Positions 1 through 7,959 of a stretch of 64,000 nt of DNA are shown one piece after another. Numbering within the stretch: position 1 is the stretch's first letter; each line of letters starts with the position of its first letter. Source of the DNA: Rhizobiaceae bacterium (GTDB lineage Bacteria > Pseudomonadota > Alphaproteobacteria > Rhizobiales > Rhizobiaceae); assembly GCA_028279875.1 (NCBI GenBank), contig JANQMU010000087.1, forward strand, positions 21,197 through 85,196, given 5' to 3'. A program made the translations under genes and the position numbers. Under the pieces are notes generated by a model. The model was not told where the DNA came from, did no database searches, and was given only the letters and a program-made list of their open reading frames with translations.

Positions 1-1
1 G

Positions 2-286
2 CGTTACATGGATGGGAAAATGGCCGATGCCGGCTTCATCACCATCAAGTACAAAACGGCGGATGTGGTCTTTGACGATAACTCCAATTTCACCACGACC
101 GGTGAAAAAATGTATTTCGTCAATACGGACTACCTCTACCTGAAACAGCATCGCGAGGCGCAATGGACGCCGGACGATCCAAAAATGCCGACCAACCAAG
201 ACGCCGTTGTGGTTCCGATCTACTGGATGGGCAATCTGTGTTGCTCAAACCGTGATCTCCAAGGCGTTCTTATCGACGCGGCTTAA
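2..286 (+). CDS. Phage major capsid protein, C-terminal part (partial)
   Basis: The reading frame is open to the left edge, so this is the last ~94 residues of a longer protein. The tail of the protein (QWTPDDPKMPTNQDAVVVPI, then a WMGNLCCSNRDLQGVL-type end) resembles the C-termini of podovirus coat proteins, and the genes that follow are adaptor, nozzle and ejection genes, the usual order after the coat gene. The coat assignment rests mostly on context. The next gene follows after 11 bases with a strong AAGGAG ribosome site. Confidence 0.55.
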   Translation, partial: RYMDGKMADAGFITIKYKTADVVFDDNSNFTTTGEKMYFVNTDYLYLKQHREAQWTPDDPKMPTNQDAVVVPIYWMGNLCCSNRDLQGVLIDAA

Positions 287-297
287 GGAGAAAAAAA

Positions 298-825
298 ATG
301 GGCACGATTGGTGCAATCCTTACACTGTGGGAAAGCCAGACAGGCGCTCTTTCGGGTGCCGGTCCTCGCCCCCACCGCTCATATGGGCTTGGCGACTGCT
401 ACAAGCACGATGACGGCACGTTCTGGGTCTATTGTCAGGCCAATGGCGCACTTTCGGGCGATGGGTACGTTGTATCCGTCGACGAAAGCTATAACGCCAC
501 GGAACTGACAACCGCAGCGTCCGCTTTCGGCGACCGGATCGGCATTTGCCATTCGCAGGCCGCCGATGGGTCATCGCTTGCGGTCACCACGGGTCAACGT
601 GGCTGGGTGCAGGTCTATGGCGCATCGTCGGTACGTGTGGCCGCCAGCGCGGCGGCCAATGCGCAGCTTACGTCAACCACAACGACGGGTGAGCTTGACG
701 ACGCCGCAGGCACCGGTACGCGGAATATTCGCGGGCTGGTGATTAACACGACACAGGGCGGCTCAGCCGGGCTGAACACCACCGGCCTCCTGAACTGGCC
801 GGAATTGCAGGGCACAAACGCCTAA
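298..825 (+). CDS. Phage structural protein of unknown function, possible capsid decoration protein
   Basis: 175 residues, preceded by a strong AAGGAGA ribosome site. I recognise no domain. The composition is Gly/Ala/Thr/Ser rich, with a low-complexity stretch (SAAANAQLTSTTTTGELDDA) in the second half and many short beta-prone segments, as in head decoration or fibre-like proteins. It sits directly after the coat gene and is followed by a UUCG-loop terminator, which would fit a highly expressed virion protein. A head-stabilising role is an inference from position only. Confidence 0.5.
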   Translation: MGTIGAILTLWESQTGALSGAGPRPHRSYGLGDCYKHDDGTFWVYCQANGALSGDGYVVSVDESYNATELTTAASAFGDRIGICHSQAADGSSLAVTTGQRGWVQVYGASSVRVAASAAANAQLTSTTTTGELDDAAGTGTRNIRGLVINTTQGGSAGLNTTGLLNWPELQGTNA

Positions 826-830
826 GGATT

Positions 831-849
831 GGGGGCTTCGGCCCCCTTT
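831..849 (+). terminator. Rho-independent terminator with UUCG tetraloop
   Basis: GGGGGC-TTCG-GCCCCC followed by TTT: a 6-bp all-GC stem with the very stable TTCG loop, six bases after the stop codon of the preceding gene. It would end or dampen transcripts from the coat and decoration genes. Confidence 0.85.
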
Positions 850-878
850 CTTCTGCCCTCAAGCATTGGAGAGTTAAA

Positions 879-1586
879 ATGGCAATCGCATTATTCAAGG
901 TTTTGGAATTCGCTACCAAATTCCACAGGAACCACGAGACCGGCAAAAAGGACAAACCGGTTGATTGGGTCCTTCTTTCCAACCCGAACGGCGGCAATCA
1001 GACATGGCACCGTGTCAAAGACCTTGTGTATGACCCGGAGAAGTTCGGCGGCGATGATGATGAAAGTGGCCGCCGGGTGGATATGGAGCAGGCGTTCCGG
1101 GGCCGATGGGCGGTGATTGAGCCAAAATACCGCAATTGGAAACAGGGCGAGAAGTTGCCCGAAGAAGGCACGGCGCTTGCATCGTGGCCATTCCTGAACG
1201 TCGATGAAGTGCGTGCATTCCAAGCGGCAGGTATTCGAACGGTTGAGGAAGTCGCTGGCATGAATGACGCGGCAATGGGCCGTGTTGCGGTGCCGGCTAT
1301 CCGGGAAAAACGCAAAGCCGCACGGCAACTTTTGGAGAATGCCGACAAGGTAGAGATGCAGACTCAGATTGAGGCATTGCAGAAGCAAATCGCCGAATTG
1401 AAGGACATTTCTCAAAACTCCGAGGGAGAGGAATACGTGTCGGTGCCGGTAACTCCGGGTAATAAATCTACCGAAGATGCTCCGGAGGAAAAGGCAGCGC
1501 CGACGCCGGAAGAAATCATCGCGCAATCCACACCTTCACCGGATGCCCCGAAGCGCCGGGGACGACCGCGCAAGGACGCGGCTTGA
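879..1586 (+). CDS. Phage protein with coiled coil and C-terminal AT-hook-like tail
   Basis: 235 residues, unrecognised. The N-terminal ~100 residues are globular. The middle (around 145-175) is a predicted coiled coil (EMQTQIEALQKQIAELKD), followed by an acidic Pro/Glu-rich linker and an extreme C-terminus PKRRGRPRKDAA, which carries the RGRP core of an AT-hook DNA-binding motif. Located between the head genes and the head-tail adaptor, it may contact packaged or entering DNA. That role is inferred from the tail motif and position. Confidence 0.6.
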   Translation: MAIALFKVLEFATKFHRNHETGKKDKPVDWVLLSNPNGGNQTWHRVKDLVYDPEKFGGDDDESGRRVDMEQAFRGRWAVIEPKYRNWKQGEKLPEEGTALASWPFLNVDEVRAFQAAGIRTVEEVAGMNDAAMGRVAVPAIREKRKAARQLLENADKVEMQTQIEALQKQIAELKDISQNSEGEEYVSVPVTPGNKSTEDAPEEKAAPTPEEIIAQSTPSPDAPKRRGRPRKDAA

Positions 1587-1595
1587 GGCTGATCA

Positions 1596-2342
1596 ATGGC
1601 AACCACCGTCAAGACTGTCATGGACAAGGTGGCGCGTAGATGTTCCACCGTCGCCCCGACCACATGGATAGGCGCGACCACTGACAGCCATTTGGAGCTT
1701 CTGGACTTCCTGGACGATACCCTTGAAGAAGTCCGCAAGCGCCGTGACTGGGAAGAACCCATCGGCGCGGATGCTGTCATCACAGGGCCAGGGACGGTTG
1801 TTGACGATCATTCGCAGCATGATTTGCCCGCCAACTGGTATCGTATCAACCGGGATGCATTGGCCGTATATGAGCGGACGACAACCCGTCGCCGTGGGTT
1901 ACCCATCACGACAAGCGGCAAATGGACGGCCCTGAAATCTGTCGGGACAGCCGGTGCATACCGATATTTCCGCACCATCGGCAGCCCCGGAGCCAGAAAG
2001 ATCATATTCTTCCGCCCGCTTGGGGCCAATGACAGCATAACCATTGCCTATATGACGGACTATTGGAACGCCACGTCAGGGGGCACGCTGCAGAGCACAT
2101 GGCAGAACGATTCGGACATCATGTTGTTCGATCCGCGCATGATCGAACTGGGAATTCGATGGCGCTGGCTGCAGCAAAAGGGGCTGCCATATGACGATAT
2201 CTTGGCCGAATTCAACGCATATGTCGTCCGTGAAGGCAATGATGACCGAGTAATTCGCAAAGTGGTCATTGGGGAGTCCGGAGACGAATTCCGCGCCCCT
2301 TGGGATGTTCCCGTGCCAGACTTTATCCCACCGAGTAGCTAA
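1596..2342 (+). CDS. Head-tail adaptor protein (P22 gp4 / SU10 adaptor-like)
   Basis: 248 residues. The N-terminal helical part (VMDKVARRC...LLDFLDDTLEEVRKRRDWEEP) followed by a beta-rich body and a late helix (MIELGIRWRWLQQKGLPYDD) matches the layout of podovirus adaptor proteins that sit under the portal and connect head to tail nozzle. It lies directly before the nozzle gene, with stop and start overlapping (TAATG). The family assignment is from general resemblance and gene order. Confidence 0.7.
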   Translation: MATTVKTVMDKVARRCSTVAPTTWIGATTDSHLELLDFLDDTLEEVRKRRDWEEPIGADAVITGPGTVVDDHSQHDLPANWYRINRDALAVYERTTTRRRGLPITTSGKWTALKSVGTAGAYRYFRTIGSPGARKIIFFRPLGANDSITIAYMTDYWNATSGGTLQSTWQNDSDIMLFDPRMIELGIRWRWLQQKGLPYDDILAEFNAYVVREGNDDRVIRKVVIGESGDEFRAPWDVPVPDFIPPSS

Positions 2343-3937
2343 TGGTTCTCTTTGATCGCAGAAGCGGCCGATCATCGCTTCGGCAGCAACAGTCGCAGAC
2401 GCACACATTTCCAGCCCCGCGCCGTGGCCTGATCCGGAATGACTCGTTCGCTGTGCCACAGGGTGAGGGTGCGGAAGTCATGGACAACTATTTTCCGACA
2501 ACTCAAGGGGCGAGATTGCGCAGGGGATTGAGGCGGCATGCCACATTGGCGGGGGATGTCGAGTATCTGGCGACATACGATTCCGGCACCAACGACCAGA
2601 TTTATGCAGCCGATGGCACGGCGATCTACAATATCACCAGCCCGGCGGACCCGGATGTTGTGCCGACCGCCGATGTAACGGGCCAGACATCCGGCGACTA
2701 TTCGTCGGTTCAGTTCACGACAAGCGGCGGTACGTTCCTTGTCATGGTGAACGGGGCCGATGACGAACAGCTTTATGACGGCACGGTGTGGGATGCCATC
2801 AATGCCGGTTCCGCGCCCATATCGATAACGGGTGTCAGTACCAGCGACTTATCCTTTGTCTGGAAATTCAAAAGCCGCCTGTTTTACGTGCAGAAATCAT
2901 CGCTATCCGCGTGGTATCTGCCCGTTGATTCTGTCGGGGGCGCGGCAGCCGAATTCCCGCTTGGGGGCGTGTTTCAACGTGGCGGCACGCTGTTGTTCGG
3001 GGTGACTTGGTCGCTCGATGCCGGAGACGGGCTTGACGATGTGTGTGTGTTCGTCACGACAGAAGGCGAAATGGCCGTCTATGAAGGCACAGACCCGGCA
3101 AGCGCCAGCACATGGTCTCTTGTCGGTGTCTACCAGATTGGCCGGCCGCTTGGCAAAAACGCATGGTTCAGGGCCGGCGGTGATGTTGCGATTGCGACCG
3201 ACGATGCCATTGTCCCAATATCTGCTTCTGTTCGGCAGGACCGGGGCGCGGTACAGGCGGACGCGATCACCTATCCGATAGAGGAATTATGGCGGGAAAC
3301 GGTAGACGAGCGCAAGGGGCTTGGCGCGTTCAACATGCAGCTTTGGTACACCGAAACGCTTTTGCTGGTCGGTATCCCCAGTTCGACGGGATTGGAGACA
3401 TTTTGCCTCGTTTCCAATTCCAGAACCGGCGCTTGGGCGAAATATACCGGCTGGGATGTCAACGCCGTGACGGTGTTCCTGGACCGGCTTTATATCGGCA
3501 GCACCAACAACCGGGTCTATGAGGCGAACGTTACCGGCATAGACGACGATGTGACCTATTCAGCGGTTCTCGTCCCGCGTTTCGACACCCTCAACATGTC
3601 CGAAGAAAAGCAGGCGCTATCCGTCCGGCTCAATGCGTTGCGCCGCGCGCCAGTGAGTTTTCAATTGTTCTGCAATGCGGATTGGCAGGTCAGTGTCCCG
3701 ACCGCGATTCCCGCCGATGCCGACGCGGGGGCTGGGCAATGGGACGTCGGCTTGTGGGATTCGGCGATGTGGGATTCGGCTGAACAACGTGTTCGCCTTT
3801 CCGATTGGCGCACGGTGCTTGCGAACGGTTATTCACTGGCCCCCGGAATACAGATCACGTCAGGGCGCACAACGCAGCCGGACATTGAAGTCATCTCGTT
3901 AGAGGTTCTTTACACATTGGGCGAAGTGACCGGATGA
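2342..3937 (+). CDS. Tail nozzle / packaged-DNA stabilisation protein (P22 gp10-like)
   Basis: 531 residues, beta-rich throughout, with repeated blades (DVEYLATYDSGTNDQIYAAD, then LEVLYTLG at the end) as in propeller-type nozzle proteins. The N-terminus describes a pass over FPTTQGARLRRGLRRHATL, a pattern common to gp10-like proteins of podoviruses. Its start overlaps the adaptor stop (TAATG) and its end overlaps the next start (ATGATT), so these genes are translationally coupled. It forms the tip of the short tail that holds packaged DNA in. Confidence 0.7.
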   Translation: MVLFDRRSGRSSLRQQQSQTHTFPAPRRGLIRNDSFAVPQGEGAEVMDNYFPTTQGARLRRGLRRHATLAGDVEYLATYDSGTNDQIYAADGTAIYNITSPADPDVVPTADVTGQTSGDYSSVQFTTSGGTFLVMVNGADDEQLYDGTVWDAINAGSAPISITGVSTSDLSFVWKFKSRLFYVQKSSLSAWYLPVDSVGGAAAEFPLGGVFQRGGTLLFGVTWSLDAGDGLDDVCVFVTTEGEMAVYEGTDPASASTWSLVGVYQIGRPLGKNAWFRAGGDVAIATDDAIVPISASVRQDRGAVQADAITYPIEELWRETVDERKGLGAFNMQLWYTETLLLVGIPSSTGLETFCLVSNSRTGAWAKYTGWDVNAVTVFLDRLYIGSTNNRVYEANVTGIDDDVTYSAVLVPRFDTLNMSEEKQALSVRLNALRRAPVSFQLFCNADWQVSVPTAIPADADAGAGQWDVGLWDSAMWDSAEQRVRLSDWRTVLANGYSLAPGIQITSGRTTQPDIEVISLEVLYTLGEVTG

Positions 3938-4392
3938 TTATCGATTGGCAAGAGCCTGACCATCTGCCGTTTATGCTGGGCCGAATTCCAGGCGCATGGC
4001 GCGGTTTCGGCGAATGCGCGACCATGGGCGTAAGAAATGAAAACGGCCTGTGTGCCGTTGTGGTGTTTCACAATTGGTGTCCGGAAAGCGCTGTGCTGGA
4101 AATGAGCGCGGCGGCAACGGACAAGCGCTGGCTGACGCGCCCGGTGCTCTATTCTATGTTCAGCTATTGTTTCAACACGGCAGGATGCCAGATGGCGGTC
4201 CTGCGGGTCGGGACAGACAATGAGCCCATGCTTCGCATAGCGAAAAGATATGGGTTCGATCTTTACAAAATTCCTAGACTTCGCGGCCGGAGAGCAGACG
4301 AAATGATCTGCACTCTCACTGAGGAAGCTTGGCGAACGAATCGGTTCACGAGGTCCACCAGTGGGAAAATCACGAGCGCCCGCGCCGCCTGA
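3934..4392 (+). CDS. GNAT-fold phage protein, T7 gp13-like internal virion protein
   Basis: 152 residues. The sequence has the look of a GNAT acyltransferase fold (central strand with AVVVFHNWCPESAVLEMSAAA, then MLRIAKRYGFDLYKIPRL at the acetyl-CoA-side helix), and T7-type internal virion protein A is also GNAT-like. It overlaps the nozzle gene by 4 bases and the next gene by 32 bases. A virion assembly or ejection role is inferred from position; enzyme activity cannot be judged. Confidence 0.6.
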   Translation: MIIDWQEPDHLPFMLGRIPGAWRGFGECATMGVRNENGLCAVVVFHNWCPESAVLEMSAAATDKRWLTRPVLYSMFSYCFNTAGCQMAVLRVGTDNEPMLRIAKRYGFDLYKIPRLRGRRADEMICTLTEEAWRTNRFTRSTSGKITSARAA

Positions 4393-5350
4393 CCCCCGGG
4401 AAACAGCGGCGGCACAGACCGGCACCAACATATCGACGGCCATAGCCAATGCCGCGCTGGGCAATGTCGACCAGATCACGCCATTCGGCACGCTGACCTA
4501 TGATCAGACCGGCACGCAGGCGGTATACGATCCAACGACCGGGACAACACACGAAGTTCCTACCTATCAGGCGACGACGGCGCTATCCCCCGAACAACAA
4601 GAAATCTTGGCCCGGACACAAGGTGCGCAGACGAACCTTGCCGGCCTTGCTCAAACGCTCTCCGGTCAGGCGCAAACCGCGTTGGCGGACCCGTTCACGC
4701 TTGGAAATGAGGCTGTAGAAGATCGGCTGTTCCAATTGGGCAGCGCGCGGCTTGACCCGATGTTCGAACGGCAGAGAGCACAGCTTGAGCAGGATCTTGC
4801 CAATCGCGGTATCCGTATCGGTTCAGCGGCGTATCAGACGGCGCAGGAGCAACAGCGGCAGGCGGAAGCAGACGCCTATAACCAACTCGCCTTGACTGGA
4901 CGCGGACAGGCTGTTCAGGAGCAATTGGCGGAACGCGCGCAGCCGATCAATGAAATCACGGCGCTGCTTGGCGGTTCGCAAATCACGCAACCGACATTCC
5001 AGCCGACACAGCAACCGCAGATTCCGACCGTCGATTATGCCGGATTGGTCAATCAGAATTATCAAGCGCGGCTTGCCAATTTCCAGAACCAGCAGGCGTT
5101 CGGGCAAAATATCCTTGGCGGATTGTTCGGGCTGGGGGCCGGAATCATCGCGTCGGATATCCGTGTGAAGGAGAACATCCGTCGCGTTGGAACGCTCGAT
5201 AACGGCCTACCGGTCTATGCATACAACTATATCACGGGCGGACCGACGCATATTGGCGTCATGGCCCAAGATGTCGAGACGGAGAACCCGGACGCTGTCA
5301 TTGAAATAGCCGGCATCAAACACGTCGATTACAACAAGGCGGTGCTGTGA
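4361..5350 (+). CDS. Phage ejection-region protein with C-terminal S74 intramolecular chaperone domain
   Basis: 329 residues from a GTG start with a GAGG site 8 bases upstream; it overlaps the preceding GNAT gene by 32 bases. Residues ~70-240 are Gln/Ala-rich helices. The C-terminal ~60 residues carry SDIRVKENIRRVGTLDNG, the start of the Peptidase_S74 intramolecular chaperone, followed by THIGVMAQDVE and HVDYNKAV. In this family the Ser and Asp of SDxR mediate self-cleavage after trimer assembly. S74 usually sits on tail spikes or fibres; here it is on an internal-type protein between virion genes. Confidence 0.75.
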   Translation: MGKSRAPAPPDPRETAAAQTGTNISTAIANAALGNVDQITPFGTLTYDQTGTQAVYDPTTGTTHEVPTYQATTALSPEQQEILARTQGAQTNLAGLAQTLSGQAQTALADPFTLGNEAVEDRLFQLGSARLDPMFERQRAQLEQDLANRGIRIGSAAYQTAQEQQRQAEADAYNQLALTGRGQAVQEQLAERAQPINEITALLGGSQITQPTFQPTQQPQIPTVDYAGLVNQNYQARLANFQNQQAFGQNILGGLFGLGAGIIASDIRVKENIRRVGTLDNGLPVYAYNYITGGPTHIGVMAQDVETENPDAVIEIAGIKHVDYNKAVL

Positions 5351-7959
5351 TGGCGAACGGATTTATCTTCGGCGGCGATACCGGGCTTAGCTATCAGGAT
5401 TTGGTGCGTCGACGTGCGATTGTAGAGGCGCTTGGCGCACAGCAGGCACGACGGGGCGCACCGCGCAACATCGGCGAGGGATTGTCCGCTCTGGGCTCGG
5501 CAATCGGCTATCGGCGCGCCCTGTCCAATCTGAACCGGATGGAAGCGGCAGGCCAGCGCAGCGCTCAGGAAGCATTCTCGCCAATCGTCGCTGCATTGAC
5601 CAATCAATTCCCGGACACGGCGGCAGCCGGAGGCACGGCAGCCGGCGCAAACATCTTCGGGGAGGCGGGCAGTCTAGCGGAACGCGAAGCATATATCCGG
5701 GAATCAGCTGCACAGCGCGGTGTGGACCCGGATACGGCGGTGCGCGTGGCCCGTTCAGAAGGATTGGCACCCGGCGTCTATCAAAGCAACGTCGTCAATG
5801 AGCAGGGCATAAGAGAGCCTTCGTTTGGTGATTTTCAGTTTTTGGTCGGCGGTCCCGGAACCGGATATCCGGAAGGTTTAGGGAATGAGTTTATCGCTCA
5901 GACGGGCCTTGATCCGCGTGATCGTTCAACATGGCGGCAGCAAATAGACTTCGCCCTTGATCAGGCGGTACATGGCGGATGGTCACCGTGGTATGGGGCA
6001 GCCAAAGCCGGTATCAGCCGATGGCAGGGTTTGCCGCGTCGACAAAGCGCTATCGAGGAACAGCGCGCGCCCGGTAACATACTGGCCGGTGGTGGCGATT
6101 TGGCTATGGCCGATGCATTGAGGGCAGCCGACCGGCTACAGACCGAAGCGCCTATTCAAGTAGCATCTGGCGAAAGCCAGTTGATACCGATTATTCGGAA
6201 CGCGACGAAGCGGCAGCTTGACGCGATGGACCCGGCCTTGATGTCAGTTGAGGAACGCGCGGCGGCGACAAAACGGTATCGCGAATTGGGCGATGAACTA
6301 GAAGCGCAGTTAGATCGGCCGCCGGCCGCCGCTCCAAGCCCGCCTGCGGTGGCAACGCCGGCCCCTGTACCAGCGCCCGTGCGTCCCGATGTAACGCGAC
6401 CTGTCACGCCAACCCCGCCTGCAGCCTTAGAGCCGGCCCCACGTGGCCCAGTCGGGCGTGGCGGCGCATTGCCGCCGGTTATCTCGCCCGAACTTGACGA
6501 ACGAATTCGGGGCGCTCCTCAAGCGCGTCCGGCACCAAGGACGGTGGAAGAAATACCCGCGCAGGGCGTAGCGCCTGTGCAGGGTGCAGCGCCGGCACCG
6601 CGTGGCAGGCGAGAGCCCACACGGGCCGAACGTCTTGCGATGTTCAACGAATTCGTGAGGCGTAGCGGCTCACGGCAACTTGCCGAAGCCGATCCGACAA
6701 GGGGCATATTGGGCGCGCTTACGGGATTGGGACGTCCGACCCGCCGGCCGGGCTTCCCGCCACGGCCCATCACGATAGAGGGGACGGCTGTTGCCAATGT
6801 CGATCCGGGGACCGTGCCCGGACAGCGCGCACCCGGCAATATGCTGGCCGGAGGCGATGACGCGGCGGTGCGTGATGCTTTGCTCGCTGCCGACGCGATG
6901 GCCGGGACCAATGTAGCGCCACGGACATTGGATCGGCCCGGGACACAGCCCGCCAATGTGAACATCTTCGGTGAACCGCAGGCTGCGCCGGTAGCGTCGA
7001 CGGGAACAGGACTTAGGTCGCCGGCGCTTATCCAAGCGCTGTTGAACGCCGCTCAAAACCCGTTCTTGTCAGAAGGTCAACAGCGGATCGTTGGTGCATT
7101 GCTGAATCAGGCACTGACACCGCAGGAACGGCCCGACCCGATAACGCTCGGAACGGGTGATGTGCTTGTGGACCCGCGCACCGGCCGGCAAATCGCGGCG
7201 GGCGCACCGGCAACGCCAAGAGCGCCGACCGTGGTCGAAGTCTTTACCGAAGGCGGCGGCCGTCAGATGATGCTGTACAACCCGGAGACACAACAATTCG
7301 AGCCTCTAGGCGGAGAAGCACCACCGCGTGGTGGAACCACGTTCAGTGTGGACCCTGAAACCGGAGCCATTCAGTTCAGTCAAGGCGGTGTTGCGCAGGA
7401 TGGTATCCAGATGGGCAAACCGCCGACAGAGGCGGAAAGCAAGACCATCGTATATGTCACCCGAGCGGCCGGCGCATTGCCGGTCTTGGATCAATATGAC
7501 GTCGAATTGAAGGACTTTTGGCAGCAAATACTGGGGCAAGACCCGACCGGAGCAATACGCCAATTTCAGACGCCGGAATATCAGCAGGCGCGGCAGGCGG
7601 GGCTTGAATTCCTGCAAGCCATTCTGCGGAAAGACACGGGAGCAGCGATCACTCCGGCTGAGACGGAAGAATACGGTAAGACCTATCTTCCCCAGCCGGG
7701 GGATGGGGACGAAGTGATTCAGCAAAAGCGGCAATCCCGCCGCCGTGCGCTTGAAGCCATGGAACGGGGCTTGTTTGGCAAGGAATTGCTGCTGTGGGAG
7801 CGTAACGAGCGCCTGAAGGAGGAAAGGGCGGTAGAAGACAACGGAGACCTGCCGCGTCCGCAAACACAGGCCGAATACGACGCATTGCCGCCCGGCGCGG
7901 TATACATCGATCCGGAAGACGGTAAGCGCTACCGGAAACCCGCCGGAGGCAATCCCTAA
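5350..7959 (+). CDS. Large ejection protein with lytic-transglycosylase-like segment
   Basis: 869 residues. The ATG overlaps the previous TGA (TGATG). Around residues 115-220 lies a segment with SLAEREAYIRESAAQRGVDP, VARSEGL, SFGDFQFLVG and WYGAAKAGISRWQGL, typical of phage-borne lysozyme/transglycosylase-like modules used to open peptidoglycan during DNA entry. The rest is Pro/Ala-rich linker (residues ~310-430) and C-terminal helices. The motif QRAPGNxLAGG is repeated twice (about residues 240 and 495), which suggests internal duplication. Confidence 0.7.
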   Translation: MANGFIFGGDTGLSYQDLVRRRAIVEALGAQQARRGAPRNIGEGLSALGSAIGYRRALSNLNRMEAAGQRSAQEAFSPIVAALTNQFPDTAAAGGTAAGANIFGEAGSLAEREAYIRESAAQRGVDPDTAVRVARSEGLAPGVYQSNVVNEQGIREPSFGDFQFLVGGPGTGYPEGLGNEFIAQTGLDPRDRSTWRQQIDFALDQAVHGGWSPWYGAAKAGISRWQGLPRRQSAIEEQRAPGNILAGGGDLAMADALRAADRLQTEAPIQVASGESQLIPIIRNATKRQLDAMDPALMSVEERAAATKRYRELGDELEAQLDRPPAAAPSPPAVATPAPVPAPVRPDVTRPVTPTPPAALEPAPRGPVGRGGALPPVISPELDERIRGAPQARPAPRTVEEIPAQGVAPVQGAAPAPRGRREPTRAERLAMFNEFVRRSGSRQLAEADPTRGILGALTGLGRPTRRPGFPPRPITIEGTAVANVDPGTVPGQRAPGNMLAGGDDAAVRDALLAADAMAGTNVAPRTLDRPGTQPANVNIFGEPQAAPVASTGTGLRSPALIQALLNAAQNPFLSEGQQRIVGALLNQALTPQERPDPITLGTGDVLVDPRTGRQIAAGAPATPRAPTVVEVFTEGGGRQMMLYNPETQQFEPLGGEAPPRGGTTFSVDPETGAIQFSQGGVAQDGIQMGKPPTEAESKTIVYVTRAAGALPVLDQYDVELKDFWQQILGQDPTGAIRQFQTPEYQQARQAGLEFLQAILRKDTGAAITPAETEEYGKTYLPQPGDGDEVIQQKRQSRRRALEAMERGLFGKELLLWERNERLKEERAVEDNGDLPRPQTQAEYDALPPGAVYIDPEDGKRYRKPAGGNP

